Assembly (NCBI GenBank): GCA_017553785.1
Contig: JAFZKD010000017.1
Span: 1 to 35,682, forward strand
Length of the DNA: 35,682 nucleotides
Reading direction: 5' to 3'
Origin: Muribaculaceae bacterium
GTDB lineage: Bacteria > Bacteroidota > Bacteroidia > Bacteroidales > Muribaculaceae
The notes under the pieces are model-generated. The model saw only the letters and a program-made list of their open reading frames with translations. It was not told where the DNA came from and made no database searches. Positions 26,147-34,119 of the stretch are shown here, one piece after another. The position numbers and the translations under genes were made by a program. Numbering within the stretch: position 1 is the first letter of the stretch; the number at the start of each line of letters is the position of its first letter.

Positions 26147-29100
26147 TTACCAGACTTCGGTGAGCAGGTAGTCGATGAGTGCAGTCACGTCTTGGATGCT
26201 GATTGCGTTGTCCAGGTTGCAATCGGCGGCATCCTCGTTGATTTGGACGTTGGCGCTGAGCAGATAATCGATGAGTGCGGTCACGTCGGCAATATTCACT
26301 GTGCCGCTGTTATCAACGTCGCCGCGTATGAAGCTGGGCGCAGCCTCGGCGTTCTCGTCCAGGACGATTTGGAACTGAGTGGCATTGCTGGCCTTGACGT
26401 TGGAGGCGTATGCCTCGAAGGCATTGACGTTGCCGCTATTGGCCTTGACAAAGTGGCTGCCGGCGGCGTTCAGGAAATAGGCGTCTTCGACGGTCTGCTG
26501 GTAGTAGTCGCCGATGACCATGTGGAAGGTGCCGCTGGTGATGGATGTCGGGTTGGGCTTCACGGTCACATTGTTGGCGCTGAAGACGAAGTTCTTGTCG
26601 CGCATGTCGGTGCCGTTGGTGCCGTCGTATGGAGCCACGAAGTAGGGGACGTTGGCCTCGAGTGCGTTGCCCACGTAGTTGGCCAGCAACTTGGCCTCGT
26701 CAACGCTGTCTTCTTCCTGGTCGAAGTTGCAGACCCACAAGCCTTTGGCATCGGTCTTACTGTGCATCCAGTCAATGGGAGTGCCATCAGCGGTCACACG
26801 GGTAGCGGCGAATGGCAGTACCATGGTGGTCCATCCGCCTTCCTGACCGGCATGGCGGCCGTTAGTGAAGGTGCGCTCATAGCTGATGTTGGCAGCCGAG
26901 AAGCGGTAAGGCGCAAAGAAGTCATAGCCATGCTGCAGCACGATGTCGTGCACGGCCACGTTGTTCTGTATCACGTTCTTGGCCTCGAGTCCTGCCGGAA
27001 TGTATTTCGCGTCATTGCCGATATAGAAGAGCGCGTTGGGGTTCTCGTTGGGAATCAGTGAGGTCAGGTCAAGTCCGACCAGGCTGACAGCAGCGGCGTT
27101 GTCGGGAACGCGGATGCCGTTGTAGGGCTTGTAACCAATGCGGTTACCCTGGCCGTCCCAAACGACCATACCGGGCTGGATGGTGTAGTATTTGGACTCT
27201 CCAGGCCGAACCAGGTTAGTCGTGACCTCGTTCTCGTTGCGGCCGTAGATGTTCAGGGCATAAACCGATCCAAAGGCGAGGTTGTCGAACTCGAAATAGA
27301 ACGTCTGCGTCTCACCGGCGGGGATGACCACGTTCTGGCTCAGGTAGGTCACCATCGAGCCGTGGTTGTTCTCGTCAACGATGAACAGCGGGGCCAGCAG
27401 ATAGCGGTTGTACTCGCCCACGGTGTTGTTGTTGGTGACATCGACCTTGAACTTGATGTGGCTGTCATAGATGATCATGTTCTCGTCGGCATTCAAGGCG
27501 TTGATGTCTACGCTCAGGTTCATCGGATAGACCTCGGTTCCGGCAATGGAAACCGAACCTGTTCCAGGGATAGATGGATTCCAGTCGCTGTCATAGGTGG
27601 AGAGGTGGGCGCTCTTGGCTCCGGCATTCTGCGGCGTGAAGTTGAAGGTTACCACCTTGGTGCCGCCAGCTGGAATCTCGGCCTCGACAACTGAGGTGTA
27701 CTGGCTGTACTCATCCAGTTGCTCATTGCTCACATACAGGTAAAGCCTGCCGCTGTAGCGGTCTCCGTTGTTCTTTACGGTGACGTGGCACTGCTCGGCG
27801 GTGCCCACTTTCTCACCACCAGAGAATTCAAAATTCATGGACTGCAGGTTCACGATGGGGTGATCTACAAGGGTGATTGTTTCGCCGTTAATGTTGGCTT
27901 CGATGTAGTAGCGGTCAGCCTCAATCATCGGCAACCATTCGTTGGAGCCTTGCACGCAGCTAACTGGAACAATTTTATAGGTTCCATTGGCGAGGTTTTT
28001 GCCGAAGGGGTAGGTTGTAGAGCTCTGGTTGGGGGGCCAGGTGTCGGTGATGGAGAGATAGCTGGTTCCGTAGTAGGTCTGGGCAATCATCTCGATGAAG
28101 TTGTCGTCGTTGTCATACAAGGCGATGCCGCGCAGGTACTTGGTGCCGTCGTCGATGTGGTCTTCGGCCGTTACCTTTATATAACGGCTCTTGGTCAACT
28201 TGAAGTAGCCGTTGTCGTCGCGGTAGAATGTGCGAGATCCCGTGTAGTACATATTGTACACCGTCAGTCGGTGGTCCACTTCGGGGGCGTAACCCGTGTA
28301 ACCTGGTGTGATGCCGATGATGGCTGTCTGGTCGATGTTATAGCCCTCGGCGCTCGTCACCGAAGCAACGCCACCGCCGGCATAGGGATTGAGCACCGAG
28401 AGGACGAAGTAGCCGTCTCCCAAGCCACCCCAACCCCAGTTGATGTGGTAGAGATCGCCGTAGGCATATCCGTCGCAGACAAAGGAGTGTCCGCCACCGG
28501 TGCCAGAGCGGCCGTTATAGATGATGGGACGTCCGGCGAAAAGCTCTTGATAAATCATTTCTTCCCAATCGGTCTGCTCGTAGTCGCTGCGGTAAACCAG
28601 TTTGGCGTCGTAGTTGAAGTATTCGTTGAAAGCCGTGGGAATATAGGGATCGCTGGTGCTGGAAGCGTTGATACCGTAATTCATGTGTGCGGCACAACCG
28701 GCATAGAGCATGAGCCAGGCAACGGCGTCTTTCTCGACCTGTGTCTCGGCACCGGTATAGTTGTCCTTCATGTTGCTCCAATCAAAATAGATGGGGGGCA
28801 GCGGGTCGGTGTCGGCAACGTAGTAATCCTCATTCCAGTAATAGGTCATCTGATAGGAGGGAATGGTCTTGTTACAGATTAACGGATACTTATAGTAATT
28901 CATGATCTGGGCCATAGATGTGGCTACGCAGCCCGTGTATGCCCTGTCTCTGATGGTATCGCCGTTCTCGTCCAGCTCCATGAACTCGGGGCATTGGTCC
29001 CAATATGGGGCGCCCTGGTCCCAGTGGCTGGTAATCATGGGCGAGATGCTGTTGCGCGTTGGTCTGGGCGCTGATAATTCGTCTTTGGTGATTCCCCATG

Positions 29101-29470
29101 CGTCAAGTGACGATATCTGCTTGGCATATCCGTCGAGCCATGCCTGCATGTTGGCCGGCATATGATTGGGATCAAAGCTGCCGTTGTCGATATAACCCAG
29201 AATCTGGGTCGTGCGGTCATCGCCCGATACGATAAGATAACCGTTGTTACCCTCGGTATTGAAGATGTAGTAACTCGGTTGGGTTGTCGAAGACTGTCCA
29301 TTGGCCATCATGCGCTGTCCGCGCGTGACAGGAGCGGACTGTACTTTCACGCCGGCTTTGTGTTTTAGCAAGAATTGGCTTGCCGCCTGCTGGGCCTGAT
29401 CGGGCGTCACAGGTGCGGCTATTGCTGCTGCTGCCAGCAACAAAAATACGAATAATAGAGAATTCCTCAT
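26147..29470 (-). CDS. Secreted C10 family cysteine protease (streptopain/Spi type) with C-terminal dockerin-like pair
   Basis: A 1107-residue exported protease. The signal peptide is MRNSLLFVFLLLAAAAIAAP. A Spi/SpeB-type propeptide follows (YYIFNTEGNNGYLIVSGDD, about 67-85). The catalytic Cys181 lies in YTGCVATSMAQIMNYY and His328 in GGGHSFVCDGY, followed by the family Trp segment YHINWGWGG. After the catalytic domain (ending near 400) come Ig-like beta domains and a region containing GGWTTMVLPFAAT that is common in large Bacteroidales exoproteins. The last 58 residues are two EF-hand-like loops (DVDNSGTVNIAD and DCNLDNAISIQD), each followed by TALIDYLL. It has no PFDG-type tag. Homologs in Bacteroides and Prevotella are secreted proteases; this one may be tethered through its dockerin-like end. 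Confidence 0.92.
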   Translation of the reverse strand: MRNSLLFVFLLLAAAAIAAPVTPDQAQQAASQFLLKHKAGVKVQSAPVTRGQRMMANGQSSTTQPSYYIFNTEGNNGYLIVSGDDRTTQILGYIDNGSFDPNHMPANMQAWLDGYAKQISSLDAWGITKDELSAPRPTRNSISPMITSHWDQGAPYWDQCPEFMELDENGDTIRDRAYTGCVATSMAQIMNYYKYPLICNKTIPSYQMTYYWNEDYYVADTDPLPPIYFDWSNMKDNYTGAETQVEKDAVAWLMLYAGCAAHMNYGINASSTSDPYIPTAFNEYFNYDAKLVYRSDYEQTDWEEMIYQELFAGRPIIYNGRSGTGGGHSFVCDGYAYGDLYHINWGWGGLGDGYFVLSVLNPYAGGGVASVTSAEGYNIDQTAIIGITPGYTGYAPEVDHRLTVYNMYYTGSRTFYRDDNGYFKLTKSRYIKVTAEDHIDDGTKYLRGIALYDNDDNFIEMIAQTYYGTSYLSITDTWPPNQSSTTYPFGKNLANGTYKIVPVSCVQGSNEWLPMIEADRYYIEANINGETITLVDHPIVNLQSMNFEFSGGEKVGTAEQCHVTVKNNGDRYSGRLYLYVSNEQLDEYSQYTSVVEAEIPAGGTKVVTFNFTPQNAGAKSAHLSTYDSDWNPSIPGTGSVSIAGTEVYPMNLSVDINALNADENMIIYDSHIKFKVDVTNNNTVGEYNRYLLAPLFIVDENNHGSMVTYLSQNVVIPAGETQTFYFEFDNLAFGSVYALNIYGRNENEVTTNLVRPGESKYYTIQPGMVVWDGQGNRIGYKPYNGIRVPDNAAAVSLVGLDLTSLIPNENPNALFYIGNDAKYIPAGLEAKNVIQNNVAVHDIVLQHGYDFFAPYRFSAANISYERTFTNGRHAGQEGGWTTMVLPFAATRVTADGTPIDWMHSKTDAKGLWVCNFDQEEDSVDEAKLLANYVGNALEANVPYFVAPYDGTNGTDMRDKNFVFSANNVTVKPNPTSITSGTFHMVIGDYYQQTVEDAYFLNAAGSHFVKANSGNVNAFEAYASNVKASNATQFQIVLDENAEAAPSFIRGDVDNSGTVNIADVTALIDYLLSANVQINEDAADCNLDNAISIQDVTALIDYLLTEVW
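26150..26323 (-). other. Dockerin-like EF-hand pair at the C-terminus (protein region)
   Basis: Codons 1050-1107 of the C10 protease. Loop positions 1, 3, 5 and 12 are D, D, S, D in the first loop and D, N, D, D in the second, each followed by TALIDYLL. The pair is the same length (58 residues) as that of the 843-residue protein. Confidence 0.75.
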
Positions 29471-29546
29471 GTTAATGATATGATTTAATGATAGTTAAAT
29501 ATTGTTTTAAGATTTACTTAAGCCCCCTCAACAATTTCGAGGCATG

Positions 29547-29554
29547 CAAAAATA
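29547..29554 (-). promoter_or_regulatory. Candidate -7 box for the C10 protease gene
   Basis: On the minus strand TATTTTTG fits TAnnTTTG, about 76 bases before the start codon. A second copy of the same octamer lies at 29565-29572. The region is AT-rich, so the choice is uncertain. Confidence 0.35.
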
Positions 29555-29577
29555 TAAATTTTTTCAAAAATATGCAA

Positions 29578-29611
29578 TTTTGGGCGCAAAATAATTGTTT
29601 TGCGCCCAAAA
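29578..29611. terminator. Perfect 14-bp hairpin between the YitT and C10 protease genes
   Basis: Arms TTTTGGGCGCAAAA (29578-29591) and TTTTGCGCCCAAAA (29598-29611) are perfect inverted repeats with a 6-base loop. It lies about 45 bases after the YitT stop codon and is the likely terminator there, although the following U tract is poor. Confidence 0.65.
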
Positions 29612-29655
29612 ATTATAATCTTTGATAGAAAAATGGCCCTATTTGTTTCGTTTTT

Positions 29656-30594
29656 TTATTCTTGCATTTCCCTTTCGGCGTCGGTTTGATTTTTTCCATT
29701 TTCGGTGTTTTTCTTGTTGTGTACACGCACCTTGAGTTCGTCGAAGCCGAATCCATAGACACCGTTGACATTGCTCTGTGTGATGATGGCCTCGCGGTCG
29801 GTCTCCTTGATGATCCTGAAAATGTTGACACTCTCATGCTTGCGGCACATGACCATGACAATCTTGATGTCGGCCTTGGTGTACCAACCTGTCCCCTCGA
29901 GAATAGTGCATCCGCGGTGTGCCTCAGAGATGACATTGTCGGCAATTTCTTGCCATTTTTTGCTGATGATCTGGAACTGCACGCTCTGCCGTGTGTTGTT
30001 GATGACACGGTCGGCCGCCACCGAGTAGATGACCATGAAGATGAGACCATACACGATTTTGTCTATCGAGTGGAACAGGAGCCATGAGGAGCAGATGATG
30101 AGCACGTCGCAATACATCATGGTGCGTCCGAACGAGATGGTGCTGTACTTGGCCACCATCGCGGCGATGATGTCGGTGCCGCCGGTGCTGCCGTTGTGGG
30201 TGAAGACGATACCCAAACCCAAACCGCACAAAACCGCACCCAGAATAACGTTCATGAACGTCTGCTGCTGCACGATGGGCTCAGGGAACATGGGTTGCAG
30301 CACACCGATGAAGAACGTGGAGATCGAGGCGCCGATGATGGTGCGCAGCACAAACTGCTTGCCCACGCTGCGGAAAGCGATAGCGAGCAGGATGATATTG
30401 ATGACATAGTAGGTGACGGCCACGTTCCATCCCAGCCAAAAGTGGATGAGTGACGATAAACCCGTGACACTTCCAATCACGATTTTCTCGGGCAGTATAA
30501 AGGCGGTGAAGCCAAAGGCATAGCAGAACAGTCCCAATGTGATCATCACATAGTCCTTGACTGTATTGATGATTTTTCTTGTCTCGTTTGTCAT
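29656..30594 (-). CDS. YitT family membrane protein
   Basis: A 312-residue integral membrane protein. The N-terminal two thirds hold five to six hydrophobic helices with the YitT/DUF161 signatures GFTAFILPEKIVIGSVTG and FTHNGSTGGTDIIA. The C-terminal part after VINNTRQSVQFQIIS is the soluble DUF2179 domain (VISEAHRGCTILEGTGWY). The last 20 or so residues are a charged low-complexity tail. The biochemical role of the family is not settled. A TAACTTTG -7 box sits 26 bases upstream on the minus strand, so it is probably transcribed alone. Confidence 0.92.
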   Translation of the reverse strand: MTNETRKIINTVKDYVMITLGLFCYAFGFTAFILPEKIVIGSVTGLSSLIHFWLGWNVAVTYYVINIILLAIAFRSVGKQFVLRTIIGASISTFFIGVLQPMFPEPIVQQQTFMNVILGAVLCGLGLGIVFTHNGSTGGTDIIAAMVAKYSTISFGRTMMYCDVLIICSSWLLFHSIDKIVYGLIFMVIYSVAADRVINNTRQSVQFQIISKKWQEIADNVISEAHRGCTILEGTGWYTKADIKIVMVMCRKHESVNIFRIIKETDREAIITQSNVNGVYGFGFDELKVRVHNKKNTENGKNQTDAEREMQE

Positions 30595-30619
30595 GATTTC
30601 GAAGAATTTTTTAAGAGCA

Positions 30620-30627
30620 CAAAGTTA
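30620..30627 (-). promoter_or_regulatory. Promoter (-7 box) for the YitT gene
   Basis: On the minus strand TAACTTTG fits TAnnTTTG exactly. The -33 box is not obvious. Confidence 0.55.
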
Positions 30628-30850
30628 ATGAATTTATTCTTCATTTTGAAGAAATGATGGGGAGAATCTTTTTAAATGAGGAAAATATAGTACCTTTAGG
30701 GTTCAAAAACAGTAGAGAGACTATTTAGCGGATCACGACTAATCATGTTTTTGGATAAGGATTGCTCGCATTCGCTCGCAAGAAATCAAAAAAAATCATA
30801 TCAAATTCAACGTAGAGAATCTATTAATAATATATAATGTGTAGAAGAAT

Positions 30851-31195
30851 ATGATTACACGATTAATTATCTCGGCGCTTGCCGTTCTGATTTCTGCCTA
30901 CACCCTTGATGGCGTTGCCGTAGAACCCTGGTGGTGGGCTGTGCTGGTTGCTGTTGTCCTGGGTTTCATCAATTCCTGCATCAGGCCACTGGTCAAGCTG
31001 TTCGCGTTGCCCATCAATTTCCTGACACTTGGGCTGTTCACCTTTGTCATCAATGGCCTGATGGTCATGTTGTGCTCCTGGCTGCTGCGTCCGCACTTCG
31101 AGGTGGACAGTATCTGGTGGGCGATGGGATTCAGCATCGTGCTCACAATCGTGAGCTGGTTGATGCACCTTTTCCTTGATCCGAGGAAAAAATAG
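30851..31195 (+). CDS. Four-helix membrane protein of the phage holin 4 superfamily
   Basis: A 114-residue protein made of four hydrophobic helices with short loops, containing the family segment GFINSCIRPLVKLFALPINFLT. It matches the Mycobacterial 4-TMS phage-holin-like family (PF04020 type), which is widespread in non-phage chromosomal loci. No endolysin or phage gene is nearby, so a lysis role is not supported. It is divergent from YitT with a 256-base gap. A near -7 box (TACCTTTA, 30691-30698) would give a leader of about 150 bases. Nothing follows it on the same strand. Confidence 0.85.
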   Translation: MITRLIISALAVLISAYTLDGVAVEPWWWAVLVAVVLGFINSCIRPLVKLFALPINFLTLGLFTFVINGLMVMLCSWLLRPHFEVDSIWWAMGFSIVLTIVSWLMHLFLDPRKK

Positions 31196-31330
31196 ATTTT
31201 AGACATTAGGTGCCTAGCGTTGTCTTGCGCGCAATTATCAAACAACAAATGGCCTTCTCCAAGTGGATCACCTCAGCTATGTCTTGAGACAATTGACCAC
31301 AGCCATTACGCTATTGCAAACTAGATGATG

Positions 31331-31960
31331 CTACTCGTCCTCAAACTTGATGGCATTGCGGTTGGTGCTCTCGATGCGGCGGTTGCGCCAGCATCGGCGG
31401 CATAGCGACACATACTTGTCGTCGCCGCCAATCTCGACCTGGTTGCCGTCGGTGACGATGTTGCCCGTGCTGTCGATGCGGGCATTGATGATGGTCTTGC
31501 GTCCGCAGGAGCAGGTGGACTTGATTTCCTCGATGGTGTCGGCCAGCTCCATCAATCGCCTTGAACCTTCAAACAAGTGGGACTGGAAATCGGTCCTGAG
31601 CCCATAGCACACCACGTTTACTCCATAGTCATCAACGATGCGGGCGAGCTGGTCGATTTGTGGCGCAGACAGGAACTGCGACTCGTCGATGAGGATCCAG
31701 TCCTTGACCATCAACGTGCGCTCAAACATTTCCTTCAGCATCTCGTAGAGGTCGCTCTCGGGGTAAATCCATGAACACTTGCGCTCGATGCCGATGCGTG
31801 AGCGGATGACGTTGTCCTTCTCGCGGTCATCGATGATGGGCTTCATGCACAGGTACTGCATCCCGCGCTCCTCAAAGTTATAGGCTTGGGTGAGCAGCAT
31901 AGCGGTTTTGGCGGACCCCATGGTGCCGTATTTGAAATATAATTTTCCTACTCCGTTCAT
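31331..31960 (-). CDS. tdk: Thymidine kinase
   Basis: A 209-residue type II thymidine kinase that phosphorylates thymidine in the salvage pathway. The P-loop is GTMGSAKT (residues 12-19). The catalytic Glu93 lies in IDESQF. The lasso/zinc region carries Cys150, Cys152, Cys187 and Cys190 around NARIDSTGNIV. Length is typical. Upstream is a 319-base gap containing a strong hairpin but no convincing gene. Confidence 0.95.
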   Translation of the reverse strand: MNGVGKLYFKYGTMGSAKTAMLLTQAYNFEERGMQYLCMKPIIDDREKDNVIRSRIGIERKCSWIYPESDLYEMLKEMFERTLMVKDWILIDESQFLSAPQIDQLARIVDDYGVNVVCYGLRTDFQSHLFEGSRRLMELADTIEEIKSTCSCGRKTIINARIDSTGNIVTDGNQVEIGGDDKYVSLCRRCWRNRRIESTNRNAIKFEDE

Positions 31961-32139
31961 GTCGTTGGTAATGTGGTGTAAAATGCTTTGTCAGTAGTTG
32001 GGCACACGGCGCGTGAAGATCGCACCCAGGCCGACAACAAAATTAATGATTTCCTGACACACGGCAATGCGTTTGGCCGCAAAAAAGTTATTAACACCTG
32101 GCGTGAGGTGTGGGCACCGAGTTTGCCGCTGGAAAGACA

Positions 32140-32171
32140 AACGGCAACTGCCACATTGGGCGGTTGCCGTT
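32140..32171. repeat. 13-bp inverted repeat in the tdk/zinc-ribbon gap
   Basis: Arms AACGGCAACTGCC (32140-32152) and GGCGGTTGCCGTT (32159-32171) pair with a single T-G wobble and a 6-base loop. No strong U tract follows on either strand. A second hairpin (32250-32279; TTCAAG/CTTGAA outer arms) abuts the stop codon of the zinc-ribbon gene. The rest of 31961-32279 shows nothing I can call: overlapping small reading frames on both strands have no recognised features. Confidence 0.6.
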
Positions 32172-32279
32172 GCGTTTCTTGTGATGGAAGGATACCCGAT
32201 ACTCCAGTTGAGACTTCTGTCTCCAACCTCTGAGCCCTTGCTTCACCACTTCAAGGCTGGCGTCATGCCGGCGCTTGAA

Positions 32280-33050
32280 TTATTTGTTCTTGGCGTCCTC
32301 GGGAGTGATACCTACCAGCTCGGGGTCGATGAGGATGCGTCCACAATACTCACACACGATGATTTTCTTGTGCATCTTGATCTCCATCTGACGCTGGGCG
32401 GGAATGCGGTTGAAGCAGCCACCACAGGCGTTGCGCTGAACAACGACAACACCCAGGCCGTTGCGGGTGTTCTTGCGTATGCGCTTGAAAGCGGTTAACA
32501 GTCTCTCCTCGATCTTGTTCTCCTGCTTCTTGGCTTTTTCACGCAAGGTCTCCTCCTTCTGCTTGTTCTCGGATACGATCTCGTTGAGCTCGCTCTTCTT
32601 GTCTTCGAGGGCGTGCTCGCGGTCGCTGGACATCTCCTTGGCTTTCTCGATCTCGGCTTTCAGGGCCTCGGCCTTTCGTGTGGCCTCGTTCATCTTCTTC
32701 TCGGCCAGCTCGATGTTCAGGTTCTGGTATTCGATCTCCTTGGTCAGGTAGTCATACTCACGGTTGTTGCGGACGTTGTCTTGATCGGCGGTGTACTTCT
32801 CGATCATCGCCTCGGCCTGTTGCTTGATGTCGCGGTTTCGTGCGATTTCATCCTGTTGAGTAGCGATCTCGTCCTCATACTTCGCCACGCGAGTGTGCAG
32901 TCCTGCGATCTCGTCTTCCAGATCCTGCACTTCCTGCGGCAGTTCGCCTCTCAGTGTCTTGATCGCGTCAATCTCCGAGAGCTTTTGCTGCAAGTCATAA
33001 AGCGCTTTGAGTTTCTCTTCAACAGTGAGTTCTTTCTTTTGTGTAGCCAT
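32280..33050 (-). CDS. Coiled-coil protein with C4 zinc ribbon (DUF164 type)
   Basis: A 256-residue cytoplasmic protein. Residues about 5-200 are a long Glu/Lys-rich coiled coil (DLEDEIAGLHTRVAKYEDEI, then NREYDYLTKEIEYQN). The C-terminal zinc ribbon uses Cys209, Cys212, Cys233 and Cys236 (ACGGCFNRIPAQ and VCEYCGRIL). This matches the C4-type zinc-ribbon/DUF164 family, with proposed roles in nucleic-acid binding or stress but no fixed activity. It follows the Nif3 gene by 85 bases, a pairing seen in many Bacteroidetes. The spacer carries CTTTAG/CTAAAG-type heptads. Confidence 0.9.
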   Translation of the reverse strand: MATQKKELTVEEKLKALYDLQQKLSEIDAIKTLRGELPQEVQDLEDEIAGLHTRVAKYEDEIATQQDEIARNRDIKQQAEAMIEKYTADQDNVRNNREYDYLTKEIEYQNLNIELAEKKMNEATRKAEALKAEIEKAKEMSSDREHALEDKKSELNEIVSENKQKEETLREKAKKQENKIEERLLTAFKRIRKNTRNGLGVVVVQRNACGGCFNRIPAQRQMEIKMHKKIIVCEYCGRILIDPELVGITPEDAKNK

Positions 33051-33135
33051 AATTTTTTAGCTTTAAGTCTTTAGCTTTCAGTTCTTGGCGTTGTCATTGG
33101 GTGTCAACGGCAAAAGGCTGACAGCTAATGGCCCA

Positions 33136-33936
33136 TTATAAATAATTTACTTGATTCGTTTCGCTTTTTGCGAAAACGACTGCAAAGGTAGGATTTTTTT
33201 TCTGAATAATCTCTAAAAAAATCTCTTTTGTGAAGTGTTCGCTCTCATAATGCCCGATGTCGGCTGTCACGATGCGTTGGCTGTTGTCCAGGAAATCGTG
33301 GTAGCGCATGTCGGCTGTCACATACAGCTGCGCCCCTAGCTCCACCGCTTTATCGAGCAGGAAACCTCCAGCACCTCCGCACAACGCCACGCGAGAAACA
33401 GTACGGTCACCATCCCCGCTGTAACGCACGGCACCGACTTCGAAGGCCGCTTTGACGCGTTTTAGCACATCGCGCGCTGTCATTGGCTCAATGTCGCCGA
33501 TGACGCCGCATCCGGCCGTCGTGCTGTCTTGTTCGCCATAGGGTGCCACCTGGTTGCCGTCAAGGAATTGCACGTTTGTCATCCCTATCTTGTCGGCCAT
33601 GCGGAATGACACGCCCTGCCATGCGCTGTCCATGTTGGTGTGGGCGCTGTAGATAGTGATGTCGTGCTTGATGGCCATCGCCACGGCCCGCTCCACGGGC
33701 GTACGGCCCATGATTTTCTTGAGCCCGTGGAAGATGAGCGGGTGATGGGCAATGACTAGATTGCATCCGCGCTCGATGGCCTCGGCGACAACGGCCTCGG
33801 TGGCATCGGTGCACAACAGCACTCCCGTGATGTCATCTTCGGGGTTGCCCACCTGGATGCCGGCGTTGTCCCATTCCTCTTGGAGCCTCAAGGGAGCATA
33901 TTGCTCGATGGCGTCGGTGATTTCGTTTATTAGCAT
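33136..33936 (-). CDS. Nif3-like dinuclear metal-center protein
   Basis: A 266-residue member of the Nif3/YbgI (DUF34) family, which forms toroidal hexamers with two metal ions per subunit. Metal ligands are visible: His64 and His65 in IAHHPLIF, Asp103 in HTNMDSAW, and His229 and Glu231 in DIGHYESEH. The N-terminus LRLQEEWDNAGIQVG is typical. It is the short form without the PII-like insert. The function is uncertain; links to GTP cyclohydrolase chemistry have been proposed for relatives. A leader with TCTAAAG-type heptads precedes the ATG, and an insertion-sequence end repeat starts about 38 bases upstream. Confidence 0.93.
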   Translation of the reverse strand: MLINEITDAIEQYAPLRLQEEWDNAGIQVGNPEDDITGVLLCTDATEAVVAEAIERGCNLVIAHHPLIFHGLKKIMGRTPVERAVAMAIKHDITIYSAHTNMDSAWQGVSFRMADKIGMTNVQFLDGNQVAPYGEQDSTTAGCGVIGDIEPMTARDVLKRVKAAFEVGAVRYSGDGDRTVSRVALCGGAGGFLLDKAVELGAQLYVTADMRYHDFLDNSQRIVTADIGHYESEHFTKEIFLEIIQKKNPTFAVVFAKSETNQVNYL

Positions 33937-34052
33937 ATTTAGACCTTAGACTTTAGATCTTAGATATCGTAGCTCAGGACATTGTTGACACTTTTACCCT
34001 CCCTTAGAAGGGGTGTTTTAATGTTCCTTAGACCACTGTTAATAATATGTTG

Positions 34053-34086
34053 GACCCCCTAGGGGGTCGCGCCGCTAAGGCGGCGC
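34053..34086. repeat. Adjacent palindrome and GC hairpin inside the left IS end
   Basis: GACCCCCTAGGGGGTC (34053-34068) is a perfect 16-bp palindrome. It is followed directly by GCGCCGC and GCGGCGC arms with a TAAG loop (34069-34086). They lie between the outer and inner left end repeats. Confidence 0.7.
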
Positions 34087-34119
34087 ATGTATCAAGAGAT
34101 CATTGACATTTTTGTACAT

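Noticed and set aside
30851-31195. Prophage remnant because of the holin-like protein
   Set aside because: The family is common in ordinary chromosomes, and no endolysin, tail, capsid or phage integrase gene is nearby.
31957-32226. Small gene in the tdk/zinc-ribbon gap
   Set aside because: Frames are open on both strands but encode unrelated low-quality sequence with no start context, and the hairpin runs through them.
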